Shown: positions 1 to 5,167 of the stretch, one piece after another
Layout: each line of letters opens with the position of its first letter
Position numbering within the stretch: the stretch's first letter is position 1
Assembly: GCA_905233405.1 (NCBI GenBank)
Contig: CAJOEG010000137.1
Coordinates: forward strand, 1-5,167
Reading direction: 5' to 3'
From: an uncultured Bacteroidales bacterium
GTDB lineage: Bacteria; Bacteroidota; Bacteroidia; Bacteroidales; ML635J-15
DNA: 5,167 bases
The notes under the pieces: generated by a model
Seen by the model: the letters and a program-made list of their open reading frames with translations, nothing else
What the model was told of the DNA's origin: nothing
Database searches by the model: none
Position numbers and translations under genes: made by a program

Positions 1-308
1 CGGTGGCGGCGGGCGCGAATATCTTCATTGTCGTTTATAAGGAGCGTTGTCTTCAAGTAGGGGTGCGCGTCGATTGCCGCTTTAAAAGCCTGTTGCAACC
101 GCACCACGTCAACACTTTTGCCCAGGCGATACAAGTTGGGAATATTGTAAATCGTACTGTTCGGATTGGCAACGCTCTCAACAAAAATTCCGTTTTGCGT
201 TTGCGTCAACGGGTAATCCAGTTGCAATTCGTGCGTTTGTATTTCTTCTGCACCCGACAAAAATTTTTCAAGCTTTTCGACGGTCTCATTTTCCTTGATG
301 TCGCTGAT
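1..308 (-). pseudogene. Nonribosomal peptide synthetase fragment (carrier-domain end into condensation-domain start)
   Basis: Read on the minus strand, this gives a continuous reading frame. It begins with a segment like the last helix of a peptidyl carrier domain (ISDIKENETVEKLEKFLSG), then a short linker, then LDYPLTQTQNGIFVES and NSTIYNIPNLYRLG. It continues into VVRLQQAFKAAIDAHPYLKT. The 'YPLTxxQ' opening and the 'L..AF...I..HP.L.T' helix are typical of the start of NRPS condensation domains (PF00668), which join two carrier-bound amino acids. The His-rich HHxxxDG active-site motif would lie further along, left of base 1, and cannot be seen. The fragment's 5' side is lost where methyltransferase DNA on the opposite strand begins, so no start codon can be assigned. 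An NRPS is a very large protein, so this is only a sliver. It is less AT-rich than the DNA that follows. The family call is fairly sure; the right-hand limit is uncertain by about 20 bases. Confidence 0.7.
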
Positions 309-1001
309 TTTGGTATTCCACAACATCGCCGTCGTGTAATTATTCTTGGAATACGAGAAGCGTCTTTTAATTGTAGGAATGAAAGCTTTATGGATGATAA
401 GTGCAGTCAGATTTTGCAAGATTTTTACTATAATATTATGCCGTCATTTAAGACGAAACATTTTTCTACAGTTGAAGATGCAATAAATGACTTGCCTAAA
501 TTATTTCCGTCTGAAGAAATTATCAAATTTGATGGTAAGAAATATTCTCATTATCCCATAGATGGGGGTGGGTACTTAAATCATATTCCTCGTTTTCATA
601 GTAAAAGAGATATAAAAGTATTCAGAATGTTAGCAGAAGATATAGAATTAGGAAAATTTGAATATGTGAGTACTGAAAAGTTAAAGAATTTATATACAGA
701 AATTACAGGTAAGAAAAGCAATGTTCATAAATATTATGTTCTACGCAAAAATGCTCCGAGTAATACTATTCCTGCTCATTTATATAAAGATGGGATGCGC
801 CATATACATCCTGATTCCAAACAAGCTCGTTCAATAACAGTAAGAGAAGCTGCTAGATTGCAGTCATTTGATGATGATTATTCTTTTCTTGGAGCAATGA
901 TGTCCCAGTACAAAATGATTGGAAATGCTGTTCCTCCAAAATTTGCAAAAATTATTGCCAGTGGATTGTATAAACTTATTTTAAAATATAAAACAAAATA
1001 A
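288..1001 (+). CDS. Cytosine-C5 DNA methyltransferase, C-terminal half only (5'-truncated)
   Basis: This is the C-terminal half of a type II cytosine-C5 DNA methyltransferase, which transfers a methyl group from S-adenosylmethionine to cytosine. Visible motifs in order are motif VIII (DVADFGIPQHRRRVIILGIR, about 294-353), a target-recognition region (about 360-800), motif IX (ARSITVREAARLQSFDDDY, about 825-881) and motif X (QYKMIGNAVPP, about 906-938). The frame stays open leftwards to base 3, but residues encoded before about 288 are antisense NRPS sequence and match nothing expected of a methyltransferase. The motifs I to VI that bind the cofactor (FxGxG) and carry the catalytic Cys (PC) and ENV are absent. 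The remaining piece of about 237 residues therefore cannot methylate DNA. No believable start codon exists; the first internal ATG is near 388. The endonuclease gene follows 4 bases after the TAA, as expected of a restriction-modification operon. Base composition is clearly AT-rich. Family identity is very secure; target sequence unknown. Confidence 0.88.
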   Translation: MFLDVADFGIPQHRRRVIILGIREASFNCRNESFMDDKCSQILQDFYYNIMPSFKTKHFSTVEDAINDLPKLFPSEEIIKFDGKKYSHYPIDGGGYLNHIPRFHSKRDIKVFRMLAEDIELGKFEYVSTEKLKNLYTEITGKKSNVHKYYVLRKNAPSNTIPAHLYKDGMRHIHPDSKQARSITVREAARLQSFDDDYSFLGAMMSQYKMIGNAVPPKFAKIIASGLYKLILKYKTK

Positions 1002-1005
1002 AAGT

Positions 1006-2028
1006 ATGTCACAGTATTATATTCATAAAGTTGGAAGTCAAGAAATGGGTTCTGTGGAACGAAATAATGGTGTGCCACAGCGTGGACGTTACTTCCTTAT
1101 ATCAAAAAGATGTTTAGATTTTTTCCCACATCTTTCTTCTGTCGCATTGAATGATAAGGCACCAGTGTTTATTGTGCCGACATTCGCAGAAAATAATATC
1201 AAAGTGCTTTGCACAATAGATTATCATAATCAGAAACATTCGCTTATTGATTATTCTGGGAATAATCCTCGTGATGAAGTTCGATTGTATATGAATCAGC
1301 AAATAGACCCTAATTTATATTTTAAAACAGATGACCTTGCTGTATTTGAAAGGTTTGTTATGGAAGGGGATGTTGTTTATTCGCTTACTCGTATAAGACC
1401 AATGGAAGAAGGGTATGATTTTCTACTTCAACATTTATCATCGAATGACAGAGGTCCTTATTATTCAAATGCCATATATGATGGGGTTCTTGATTTTATT
1501 CAACAGCCTTTAATAAATGAGGATACTCCTATTGCTATAAGTACTGATGCTGAGGAATATTTGGAATCTGCGTCTTCTGATATACTATCACATGAAGATG
1601 ACGAAACTGTGATTATTGAGCAGCAAATGGGAGGTCAGTTGTTTAATAGTGTTACATTTCGCCAATTTGTCCTATTCGCTTATGATTATAAGTGTGCTAT
1701 AACCCGAAAAGTTATCCGTTATAATGATTTATGTAATCTTGAAGCTGCGCACATTAAGCCTCAGGCTCATAATGGACAATTTTTACCATGCAATGGTATT
1801 GCTATGAGTCGCGATATGCATTTTGCTTTTGATAAAGGATTTTTTACGATTGATCACAATTATAATGTTATGGTTGCTGATGTGTTAAGAGGAACAGATT
1901 TTTATAAGGAATATAATGGACTTAGGATATTTGTGCCACAAGTTGATTTTTATAAACCTAATATTGCTTTTCTTGACTATCATCGTAGAAACATATTTCA
2001 AACATTTGCACAAATAAGGCATTTGTAG
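1006..2028 (+). CDS. HNH_2-family restriction endonuclease of a type II R-M system
   Basis: A 340-residue protein with a C-terminal HNH nuclease domain. Around residues 230-285 lie a Cys (C230), the EAAHIKP motif with H249, N263 (in CNGIAMS), and H272 followed by FAFDKGFFTID. This H...N...H layout with 'lH..FD.G.ft' is the hallmark of HNH_2 (PF13391) domains found in many restriction enzymes; the triad binds a metal and cuts DNA. The first 200 or so residues are not a family I recognise. They include GVPQRGRYFLISK and DEVRLYMNQQIDP and probably contain the DNA-recognition module. The start at 1006 is supported by the 4-base gap from the methyltransferase stop; no Shine-Dalgarno is seen, which is normal in Bacteroidota. 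No internal stop or frameshift is visible, and composition matches the methyltransferase. It is presumably cotranscribed with that gene. Restriction of unmodified DNA is inferred from domain and neighbour. A type IV or other modification-dependent nuclease is an alternative, given the broken methyltransferase. Confidence 0.85.
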   Translation: MSQYYIHKVGSQEMGSVERNNGVPQRGRYFLISKRCLDFFPHLSSVALNDKAPVFIVPTFAENNIKVLCTIDYHNQKHSLIDYSGNNPRDEVRLYMNQQIDPNLYFKTDDLAVFERFVMEGDVVYSLTRIRPMEEGYDFLLQHLSSNDRGPYYSNAIYDGVLDFIQQPLINEDTPIAISTDAEEYLESASSDILSHEDDETVIIEQQMGGQLFNSVTFRQFVLFAYDYKCAITRKVIRYNDLCNLEAAHIKPQAHNGQFLPCNGIAMSRDMHFAFDKGFFTIDHNYNVMVADVLRGTDFYKEYNGLRIFVPQVDFYKPNIAFLDYHRRNIFQTFAQIRHL

Positions 2029-2051
2029 AATTGCTTCTAGATATTTTTACT

Positions 2052-2088
2052 GATATGAACTATTCGTAATTTTAGAATAGTTCATATC
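2052..2088 (+). terminator. Perfect 14-bp hairpin after the restriction-modification genes
   Basis: The arms gatatgaactattc (2052-2065) and gaatagttcatatc (2075-2088) are exact reverse complements separated by a 9-base AT-rich loop. The hairpin starts 24 bases after the endonuclease stop codon, where a terminator would be expected. The following bases (gtaattttcac) hold only a short T run, so it is a weak match to an intrinsic terminator. The 9-mer cgtaatttt that runs from the end of the left arm into the loop is repeated at 2088-2096. The structure itself is certain. The role could instead be transcript protection, or a scar at the edge of the inserted block. Confidence 0.5.
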
Positions 2089-2489
2089 GTAATTTTCACA
2101 AATTCCCAATTGCAGAGCATACCTATCTTGGTCAGCAGGGGCAATTCGTTACCCGTCGCGATTATCCGCAGTTTGTAATACAAGAGATGGTCGTGAATGC
2201 TTGTTGTCATCGTGCATATAGCATAAAAGGGACGGACATTCAGATAAAAATGTTTGACGACCGCATTGTGTTCGAGAACCCTGGTCGTTTGCCTGGTATG
2301 GTTAGACCTACCAATATTCGTAATACGCATTTCTCTCGCAATCCGAAGATTGCTGCTTTTTTGAAAACCTATCACTATGTCAAGGAATATGGCGAAGGTG
2401 TTGACCGTATGTGTCGTGAACTGATAGCAAATGGAGTTGCAGAACCAAAGTACCATACCGATGATTTCATATTGAAAATAACTGTGCCT

Positions 2490-2525
2490 AGGGTGACAGA
2501 AAAATCTACGAGGGTGACAGAAAAA
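2490..2525 (+). repeat. Two 15-bp direct repeats in the ATP-binding protein linker
   Basis: The 15-mer agggtgacagaaaaa occurs at 2490-2504 and again at 2511-2525, 21 bases apart and therefore in the same frame. Each copy encodes RVTEK. They open the purine-rich linker that continues into the 12-bp repeats just downstream. Confidence 0.85.
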
Positions 2526-2529
2526 GAAA

Positions 2530-2569
2530 AAAAGTTACCAGAAAAGTTACCAGAAAAGTTACCAGAAAA
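2530..2569 (+). repeat. 12-bp tandem repeat, about 3.3 copies, encoding LPEK
   Basis: The unit aaaagttaccag is present three times in perfect tandem (2530-2541, 2542-2553, 2554-2565), followed by aaaa of a partial fourth copy. It encodes LPEKLPEKLPEN. The unit is a multiple of three, so gain or loss of copies would lengthen or shorten the linker without breaking the frame. A related 12-mer, gttgacagaaaa, lies at 2624-2635. Confidence 0.9.
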
Positions 2570-2777
2570 TCGTATCTGTTTGATAGATAAAATTATAGAA
2601 AAATCTAAGTCAAGTGGCGATAAGTTGACAGAAAACAGAATAGCAATATTAAAATTGATGTTGGAAGACCCATATATATCCAAGTCTGAAATTGCTACAG
2701 TTTTGGGCTTAAGCTATACCGCAGTTGGTAGTAACATTAATGTAATGCGAGGTAAATATTTACGGCGCGTTGGTTCA

Positions 2778-2815
2778 GACAAAGGCGGTTTCTGGGAGGT
2801 GATATGCGACTGATA
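2778..2815 (+). repeat. 38-bp direct repeat, copy 1 (tail of the ATP-binding protein gene)
   Basis: This stretch matches 3912-3949 at 36 of 38 positions, with the first 26 bases identical. It encodes the shared protein tail DKGGFWEVICD, the TGA stop and three further bases. Upstream of it the two genes still match in protein (RRVG) but use different codons, so nucleotide identity rises abruptly at the tail. Confidence 0.9.
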
Positions 2816-2861
2816 GGTAATGATCGAATCGTTCTTCCATTTCTATTTATGAAATATTATG

Positions 2862-2869
2862 TATTTTTG
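2862..2869 (+). promoter_or_regulatory. Candidate Bacteroidota -7 promoter box for fic
   Basis: The octamer tatttttg fits the Bacteroidota primary sigma -7 consensus TAnnTTTG. It sits 40 bases before the fic ATG at 2910, in the only sizeable gap between the two plus-strand genes. I see no clear -33 TTG box at the usual spacing, and the region is AT-rich, so a chance match is possible. The leader between box and ATG contains gcgataaa twice (2871-2878 and 2894-2901). Confidence 0.45.
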
Positions 2870-3023
2870 TGCGATAAAAATGCCGATCCTGTAGCGATAA
2901 ATAAATAGTATGACTAATGAGAATAGAAACATATTGCTAAAATTGCTTGAGCAACATCAAGAGTCGGGCATGTCGGAGCAGATAGACTATAACAAATTCT
3001 ATTTGTATTCCATTATCACACAT

Positions 3024-3041
3024 TCTACGGCTATAGAAGGC
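3024..3041 (+). other. Coding site of the Fic autoinhibitory motif
   Basis: These six codons read STAIEG, matching the (S/T)xxxE(G/N) motif. In studied Fic proteins the Glu occupies the ATP gamma-phosphate site and blocks AMP transfer. The motif lies upstream of the TAA and is therefore separated from the catalytic core. Confidence 0.75.
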
Positions 3042-3080
3042 TCAACAGTAACTGAAGTCGAAGCTATTTTGCTTTTCGAC

Positions 3081-3083
3081 TAA
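3081..3083 (+). other. In-frame TAA interrupting fic
   Basis: The TAA follows EAILLFD and precedes GITSSKRTVVEQMM. Both sides are in the same frame and continue the family pattern, so no insertion or deletion is involved. The base context is ttcgactaaggtatt. Confidence 0.85.
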
Positions 3084-3107
3084 GGTATTACAAGTAGCAA
3101 GCGCACA

Positions 3108-3947
3108 GTGGTCGAGCAGATGATGAACCTTGATTTAAAGGCAGCATACGAATATGGGATGCAATGGATTTTGCGTCATGAACCAATTACGGTTGAATGG
3201 CTTGTCCTGCTTGCATCTAAAGTGATGGCTCGCACCGGTAGTGAGTATCATTCTGCAAGTGGAGACTTTTCTGCTGCAAAAGAGGAGTTGCGCAAGCTGA
3301 ATGTTACTGCAGGATTTGGCGGCAAGTCGTATATGTCGTATCAGAAAGTGCCAGTTCGTCTTGAAGCTTTTTGCGAAGAATTGAACAGACGGAGAATGGC
3401 AATTGACGTGTCGGATGTGAGTGCTATTTACGATCTTAGTTTCTGGGCTCATTACGAATTGGTGACCATTCATCCGTGGGCAGATGGAAATGGCAGGATG
3501 AGTCGTCTGCTTATGAATCTGCTCCAGATTGAGTTTGGTGTTTTGCCTACAAAAGTGTTAAAAGAAGACAAGGAGGCATACATACAGGCACTTGTGGATA
3601 CTCGCGAAAACGACGACATAAATATTTTTCTCGATTGTATGGCTCGCCTTCACATCGCTCATCTTCAGAGCGATATAAAGCAATACGAGGTGGCTTTGCA
3701 AGATGAAGTGGACAGAAAAGGTGGACAGAAAAAACAAAAGGTGGACAGAAAAAGTGGACAGAAAACACGCGATGCTATTATCTCTCTCATTTCTAGCAAT
3801 CCGCATATTACTACTACCCAAATGTCTGAGTCGCTTGGAATCAACCGAAGTGCACTTTCAAAGCATATCAAGCGTATGCAGGAAGACGGTATCATCCGTC
3901 GTGTAGGACCCGACAAAGGCGGTTTCTGGGAGGTGATTTGTGACTGA
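3108..3947 (+). CDS. Fic catalytic core plus winged helix, possible restart product below the stop
   Basis: After the TAA the frame is open from 3084. Possible restarts are GTG 3108 or the paired ATG codons at 3120 and 3123, only 24-42 bases past the stop. A product of about 275-280 residues would keep the HPWADGNGRMSR loop, linker and winged helix but lose the S-x-x-x-E-G inhibitory helix. It would therefore be a predicted deregulated Fic enzyme. No ribosome-binding sequence decides between the starts, and nothing in the sequence proves translation. It is listed separately because it is the longest uninterrupted coding stretch of this gene. Confidence 0.4.
   Translation: MVEQMMNLDLKAAYEYGMQWILRHEPITVEWLVLLASKVMARTGSEYHSASGDFSAAKEELRKLNVTAGFGGKSYMSYQKVPVRLEAFCEELNRRRMAIDVSDVSAIYDLSFWAHYELVTIHPWADGNGRMSRLLMNLLQIEFGVLPTKVLKEDKEAYIQALVDTRENDDINIFLDCMARLHIAHLQSDIKQYEVALQDEVDRKGGQKKQKVDRKSGQKTRDAIISLISSNPHITTTQMSESLGINRSALSKHIKRMQEDGIIRRVGPDKGGFWEVICD
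3708..3765 (+). repeat. Four copies of a 12-bp repeat in the Fic linker, read in two frames
   Basis: The 12-mer gtggacagaaaa starts at 3708, 3721, 3741 and 3754, with spacings of 13, 20 and 13. Copies 1 and 3 are read as VDRK; copies 2 and 4 are shifted by one base and read as GGQK and SGQK. The higher-order unit is 33 bp, which is in frame. Confidence 0.9.
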
Positions 3948-3949
3948 TA
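3912..3949 (+). repeat. 38-bp direct repeat, copy 2 (tail of fic)
   Basis: This is the partner of 2778-2815. The two copies lie 1134 bases apart in the same orientation, each at the very end of its gene. Everything between them is the fic gene with its leader. Confidence 0.9.
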
Positions 3950-4018
3950 CCGAATTTAATAATTTGATTTTTTGTGTTGGGCACATTGTTTTGAATGGTT
4001 GGATTGTGGAGTTTGTTG

Positions 4019-5167
4019 TTATTCCTTTTGTTTCCTTTCCCAGAAGTCTGCATTCTTTATGTCCATTTCTTCGGGGTGAAATTCGGGTTCTTTGCCTTGT
4101 TTCTTCTGTTTTTCGTACGATTTTAGCAATTTGAAAACCTTTGGCGAGAGCAGAAGTATTGCAATTACGTTTATCCATGCCATTGAGCCAACGCCTATGT
4201 CGCCCAAGTCCCATACCGTTTTCGCTTCGTGAAGCGAACCGAAGAACACCATTCCAATGACCGATATGCGTACACACCAGATTGCAATCTTTTCCTTTTT
4301 GCCGTTGCCGAAAAGATAAACGACATTGGTTTCTGCGTAGTAATAGTAAGCCATTACGGTTGTAAAGGCGAAGAAAAATAAAGCCACAGAGATTATTATG
4401 TTGCCCCACGAGGCTCCGACCAATGTTCCCAATGCAGTTGATGTGTATGACACGTCGGGAGCGCCGAGTTGTGCTACTGTCGAGGTGAAAAGCATTCCGC
4501 CGTTGCCGTCGTAGATGTTGTAGGTCTTGGTGGCGAGAATCATTACCGCCGTCGCCGAACAAACCAGCAAAGTGTCGATATAAACCGAAAAAGCCTGCAC
4601 AAGTCCTTGTTTCACTCTGGATGCGATACCTTTGCGGCTGCGGCAACGATTGGACCAGTTCCTTGTCCTGCTTCGTTGGAGTAAATACCACGTTTCACGC
4701 CCCATGCTATTGTGCTACCGAGTATGCCGCCAAGTGCTTCGTTCATTCCGAAAGCACTGCTAATCATATCCTTGAATGCGGCAGGAACGGCTTCTGCATT
4801 GCAGATAAGCACAACGATTGAAAGTATGATGTAGATTACAGCCATAAGCGGTGCAACTATCTGCGCCACGTTTGCAATTCGCTTTACTCCGCCAATGATT
4901 ACCAGTCCGATAAGTATTGCGACAATAACCCCGACATACATAGTGTCGATGCCGAAAGCGTTGGAAAATGCTGTTGAAATGCCGTTTGAGTGGACTGGAG
5001 GAAGGAATATTCCGCAGGCAAGTACAGAACATACGGCAAAGATTATTGCCAGCCATTTACATTTCAGTCCTTTTTCTATGTAGTAGGAGGGACCTCCGCG
5101 GAATTGCCCGTTGTGCTCATCCTTGTAAATCTGTGCAAGCGTTGCTTCGGCGAAGGCGGAACCTGCT
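4019..5167 (-). pseudogene. AGCS-family alanine/glycine:sodium symporter, frameshifted and cut by the window edge
   Basis: Inner-membrane carrier of the AGCS family (alanine or glycine with Na+). Reading in from the right edge: FAEATLAQIYKD, FRGGPSYYIEKGLK, then hydrophobic membrane segments (MYVGVIVAILIGLVIIGGVK; VAPLMAVIYIILSIVVLIC). The signature GVKRGIYSNEAGQGTGP and AAAAKVSHP follow. A TGA then ends that frame at 4612-4614, while the next frame resumes immediately with VKQGLVQAFSVYIDTLLVC. Further membrane segments and a charged C-terminus (EEMDIKNADFWERKQKE) run to the TAA at 4019-4021. Relatives read HP-V-KQGLVQ across this point, so a 2-base duplication (CTCT at 4615-4618) explains the shift. 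About 380 codons are visible; the N-terminus lies beyond the window. It converges on fic with a 71-base gap holding no clear terminator hairpin. Less AT-rich than the R-M genes, so likely older resident DNA. Family very secure; pseudogene status depends on the frameshift being real. Confidence 0.87.
4615..4618 (-). other. 2-base insertion causing the symporter frameshift
   Basis: On the minus strand the bases read cat cca gag tga. Removing one AG gives cat cca gtg aaa caa, that is HPVKQGLVQ, which restores the family sequence. The site is a dinucleotide repeat rather than a long homopolymer. Confidence 0.75.

Larger units (their letters stand above)
2076..2813 (+). pseudogene. RecG-like/AlbA_2-family ATP-binding protein, 5'-truncated (HATPase_c_4 plus winged helix remains)
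   Basis: This is the C-terminal half of the ATP-binding proteins often annotated as 'ATP-dependent DNA helicase RecG-related' or AlbA_2 (Schlafen-like) domain proteins, thought to be DNA-associated regulators. Recognisable homology starts near 2094 (FHKFPIAEHTYLGQQGQF) and precedes the first ATG at 2187, so that ATG is not the natural start. The HATPase_c_4-like core shows EMVVNACCHRAYS, FDDRIVFENPGRLPG, FSRNPKIAAFL and VKEYGEGVDRMCRE. Many relatives have Asp where HRAY has Ala. A charged, repeat-built linker follows (RVTEK, LPEKLPEKLPEN, DKLTENR; about 2487-2640), then a winged helix (SKSEIATVLGLSYTAVGSNI) ending RRVGSDKGGFWEVICD. The stop is doubled, TGA TAG. The in-frame stop at 2073-2075 lies inside the hairpin loop, so the N-terminal AlbA_2 part is gone. 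No promoter of its own is visible. The fic gene downstream has the same linker and tail design. Family is confident; truncation is clear from the reading frame. Confidence 0.8.
2910..3947 (+). pseudogene. fic: Class II Fic-family AMP-transferase gene with an in-frame stop at codon 58
   Basis: Reading from ATG 2910 through one TAA (3081-3083) gives a 345-codon Fic protein in a single frame. Fic enzymes usually transfer AMP from ATP to a hydroxyl side chain of a target protein. Residues 39-44 (S-T-A-I-E-G) match the (S/T)xxxE(G/N) inhibitory helix; its position before the core makes this class II. The catalytic loop HPWADGNGRMSR (residues 188-199) is complete, with its His, Asp and both Arg. 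The flap precedes it (GKSYMSYQKVPV). A repeat-built linker (VDRKGGQKKQK, VDRKSGQKTRD; about 267-288) leads to a winged helix (TTTQMSESLGINRSALSKHI) and the tail RRVGPDKGGFWEVICD. The reading frame on both sides of the TAA fits the family (EAILLFD, then GITSSKRTVVEQ), so a single-base change is the simplest cause, for example CAA or GAA to TAA. Its own promoter is likely. Identity is very secure. Whether it is dead, makes a restart product, or reflects a sequencing error is open. Confidence 0.85.

Noticed and set aside
3..1001. One 332-residue protein starting with GTG at base 3
   Set aside because: Its first ~95 residues are antisense NRPS coding sequence; only the part from about 288 on is methyltransferase.
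2082..2683. Minus-strand open frames opposite the ATP-binding protein
   Set aside because: They mirror a strongly recognisable plus-strand gene and resemble no protein family.
2187..2813. A complete 208-residue protein starting at ATG 2187
   Set aside because: Family sequence continues in frame upstream of that ATG, so it is a truncated longer gene.
3708..3765. Short CRISPR-like array in the fic repeats
   Set aside because: The repeats are 12 bp with spacers of 1-8 bases, lie within a coding region and encode a protein linker.
3135..3916. Minus-strand open frames opposite fic
   Set aside because: Composition is odd (runs of FCPPFLSTF from the repeats) and the opposite strand carries clear Fic motifs.
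3948..4018. Bidirectional terminator between fic and the symporter
   Set aside because: There is a T6 run near 3968 but no convincing stem in front of it on either strand.
4019..4941. Two separate minus-strand membrane proteins
   Set aside because: Together they make one AGCS symporter; the break is a 2-base frameshift within a conserved segment.
4469..5083. Plus-strand open frames opposite the symporter
   Set aside because: They are shadows of the symporter coding strand without family resemblance or start signals.

Overview
The window looks like accessory DNA from a Bacteroidales bacterium (Bacteroides, Prevotella or a relative). The pointers are: start codons without a Shine-Dalgarno sequence, a TAnnTTTG-type -7 promoter box ahead of the fic gene, ATP-binding (AlbA_2/HATPase_c_4-type) and Fic proteins with repeat-rich linkers and a C-terminal winged helix ending in DKGGFWEV, and an AGCS-type alanine/sodium symporter with the 'SNEAGQGTGP' motif. 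Assignment to order is inference from family resemblance; I cannot name a species.

Layout. (1) About 1-308, minus strand: an internal piece of a nonribosomal peptide synthetase, from the end of a carrier domain into the start of a condensation domain. (2) About 288-1001, plus strand: the C-terminal half of a cytosine-C5 DNA methyltransferase (motifs VIII, IX and X plus the target-recognition region). Its catalytic N-terminal half is missing and the antisense NRPS DNA stands in its place. (3) 1006-2028, plus: an apparently complete HNH_2-type endonuclease, 4 bases after the methyltransferase, so items 2 and 3 read as the two halves of a type II restriction-modification operon. (4) A perfect 14-bp hairpin at 2052-2088. 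(5) 2076-2813, plus: the C-terminal part of a RecG-like/AlbA_2-family ATP-binding protein whose 5' half is gone. (6) 2910-3947, plus: a class II Fic protein gene interrupted by one in-frame TAA at codon 58. (7) 4019 to beyond 5167, minus: an alanine/sodium symporter with a 2-base frameshift, running off the right edge.

Nearly every gene is damaged: two are cut at junctions, one has a nonsense codon, and one is frameshifted. Only the endonuclease reads as intact. The restriction-modification block is visibly AT-richer than both flanks, consistent with horizontal acquisition. The picture is a decaying accessory island or, for the left junction in particular, possibly a chimeric assembly.

The most interesting part is the ATP-binding protein and Fic pair. 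Both proteins end in a repeat-built charged linker plus a winged helix. Their last 38 bases are almost identical, so direct repeats bracket the entire fic gene. The Fic stop codon falls between the autoinhibitory helix (S-x-x-x-E-G) and the catalytic core, so a restart product would be a Fic core without its inhibitor. No tRNA, rRNA, CRISPR array or insertion sequence was seen.
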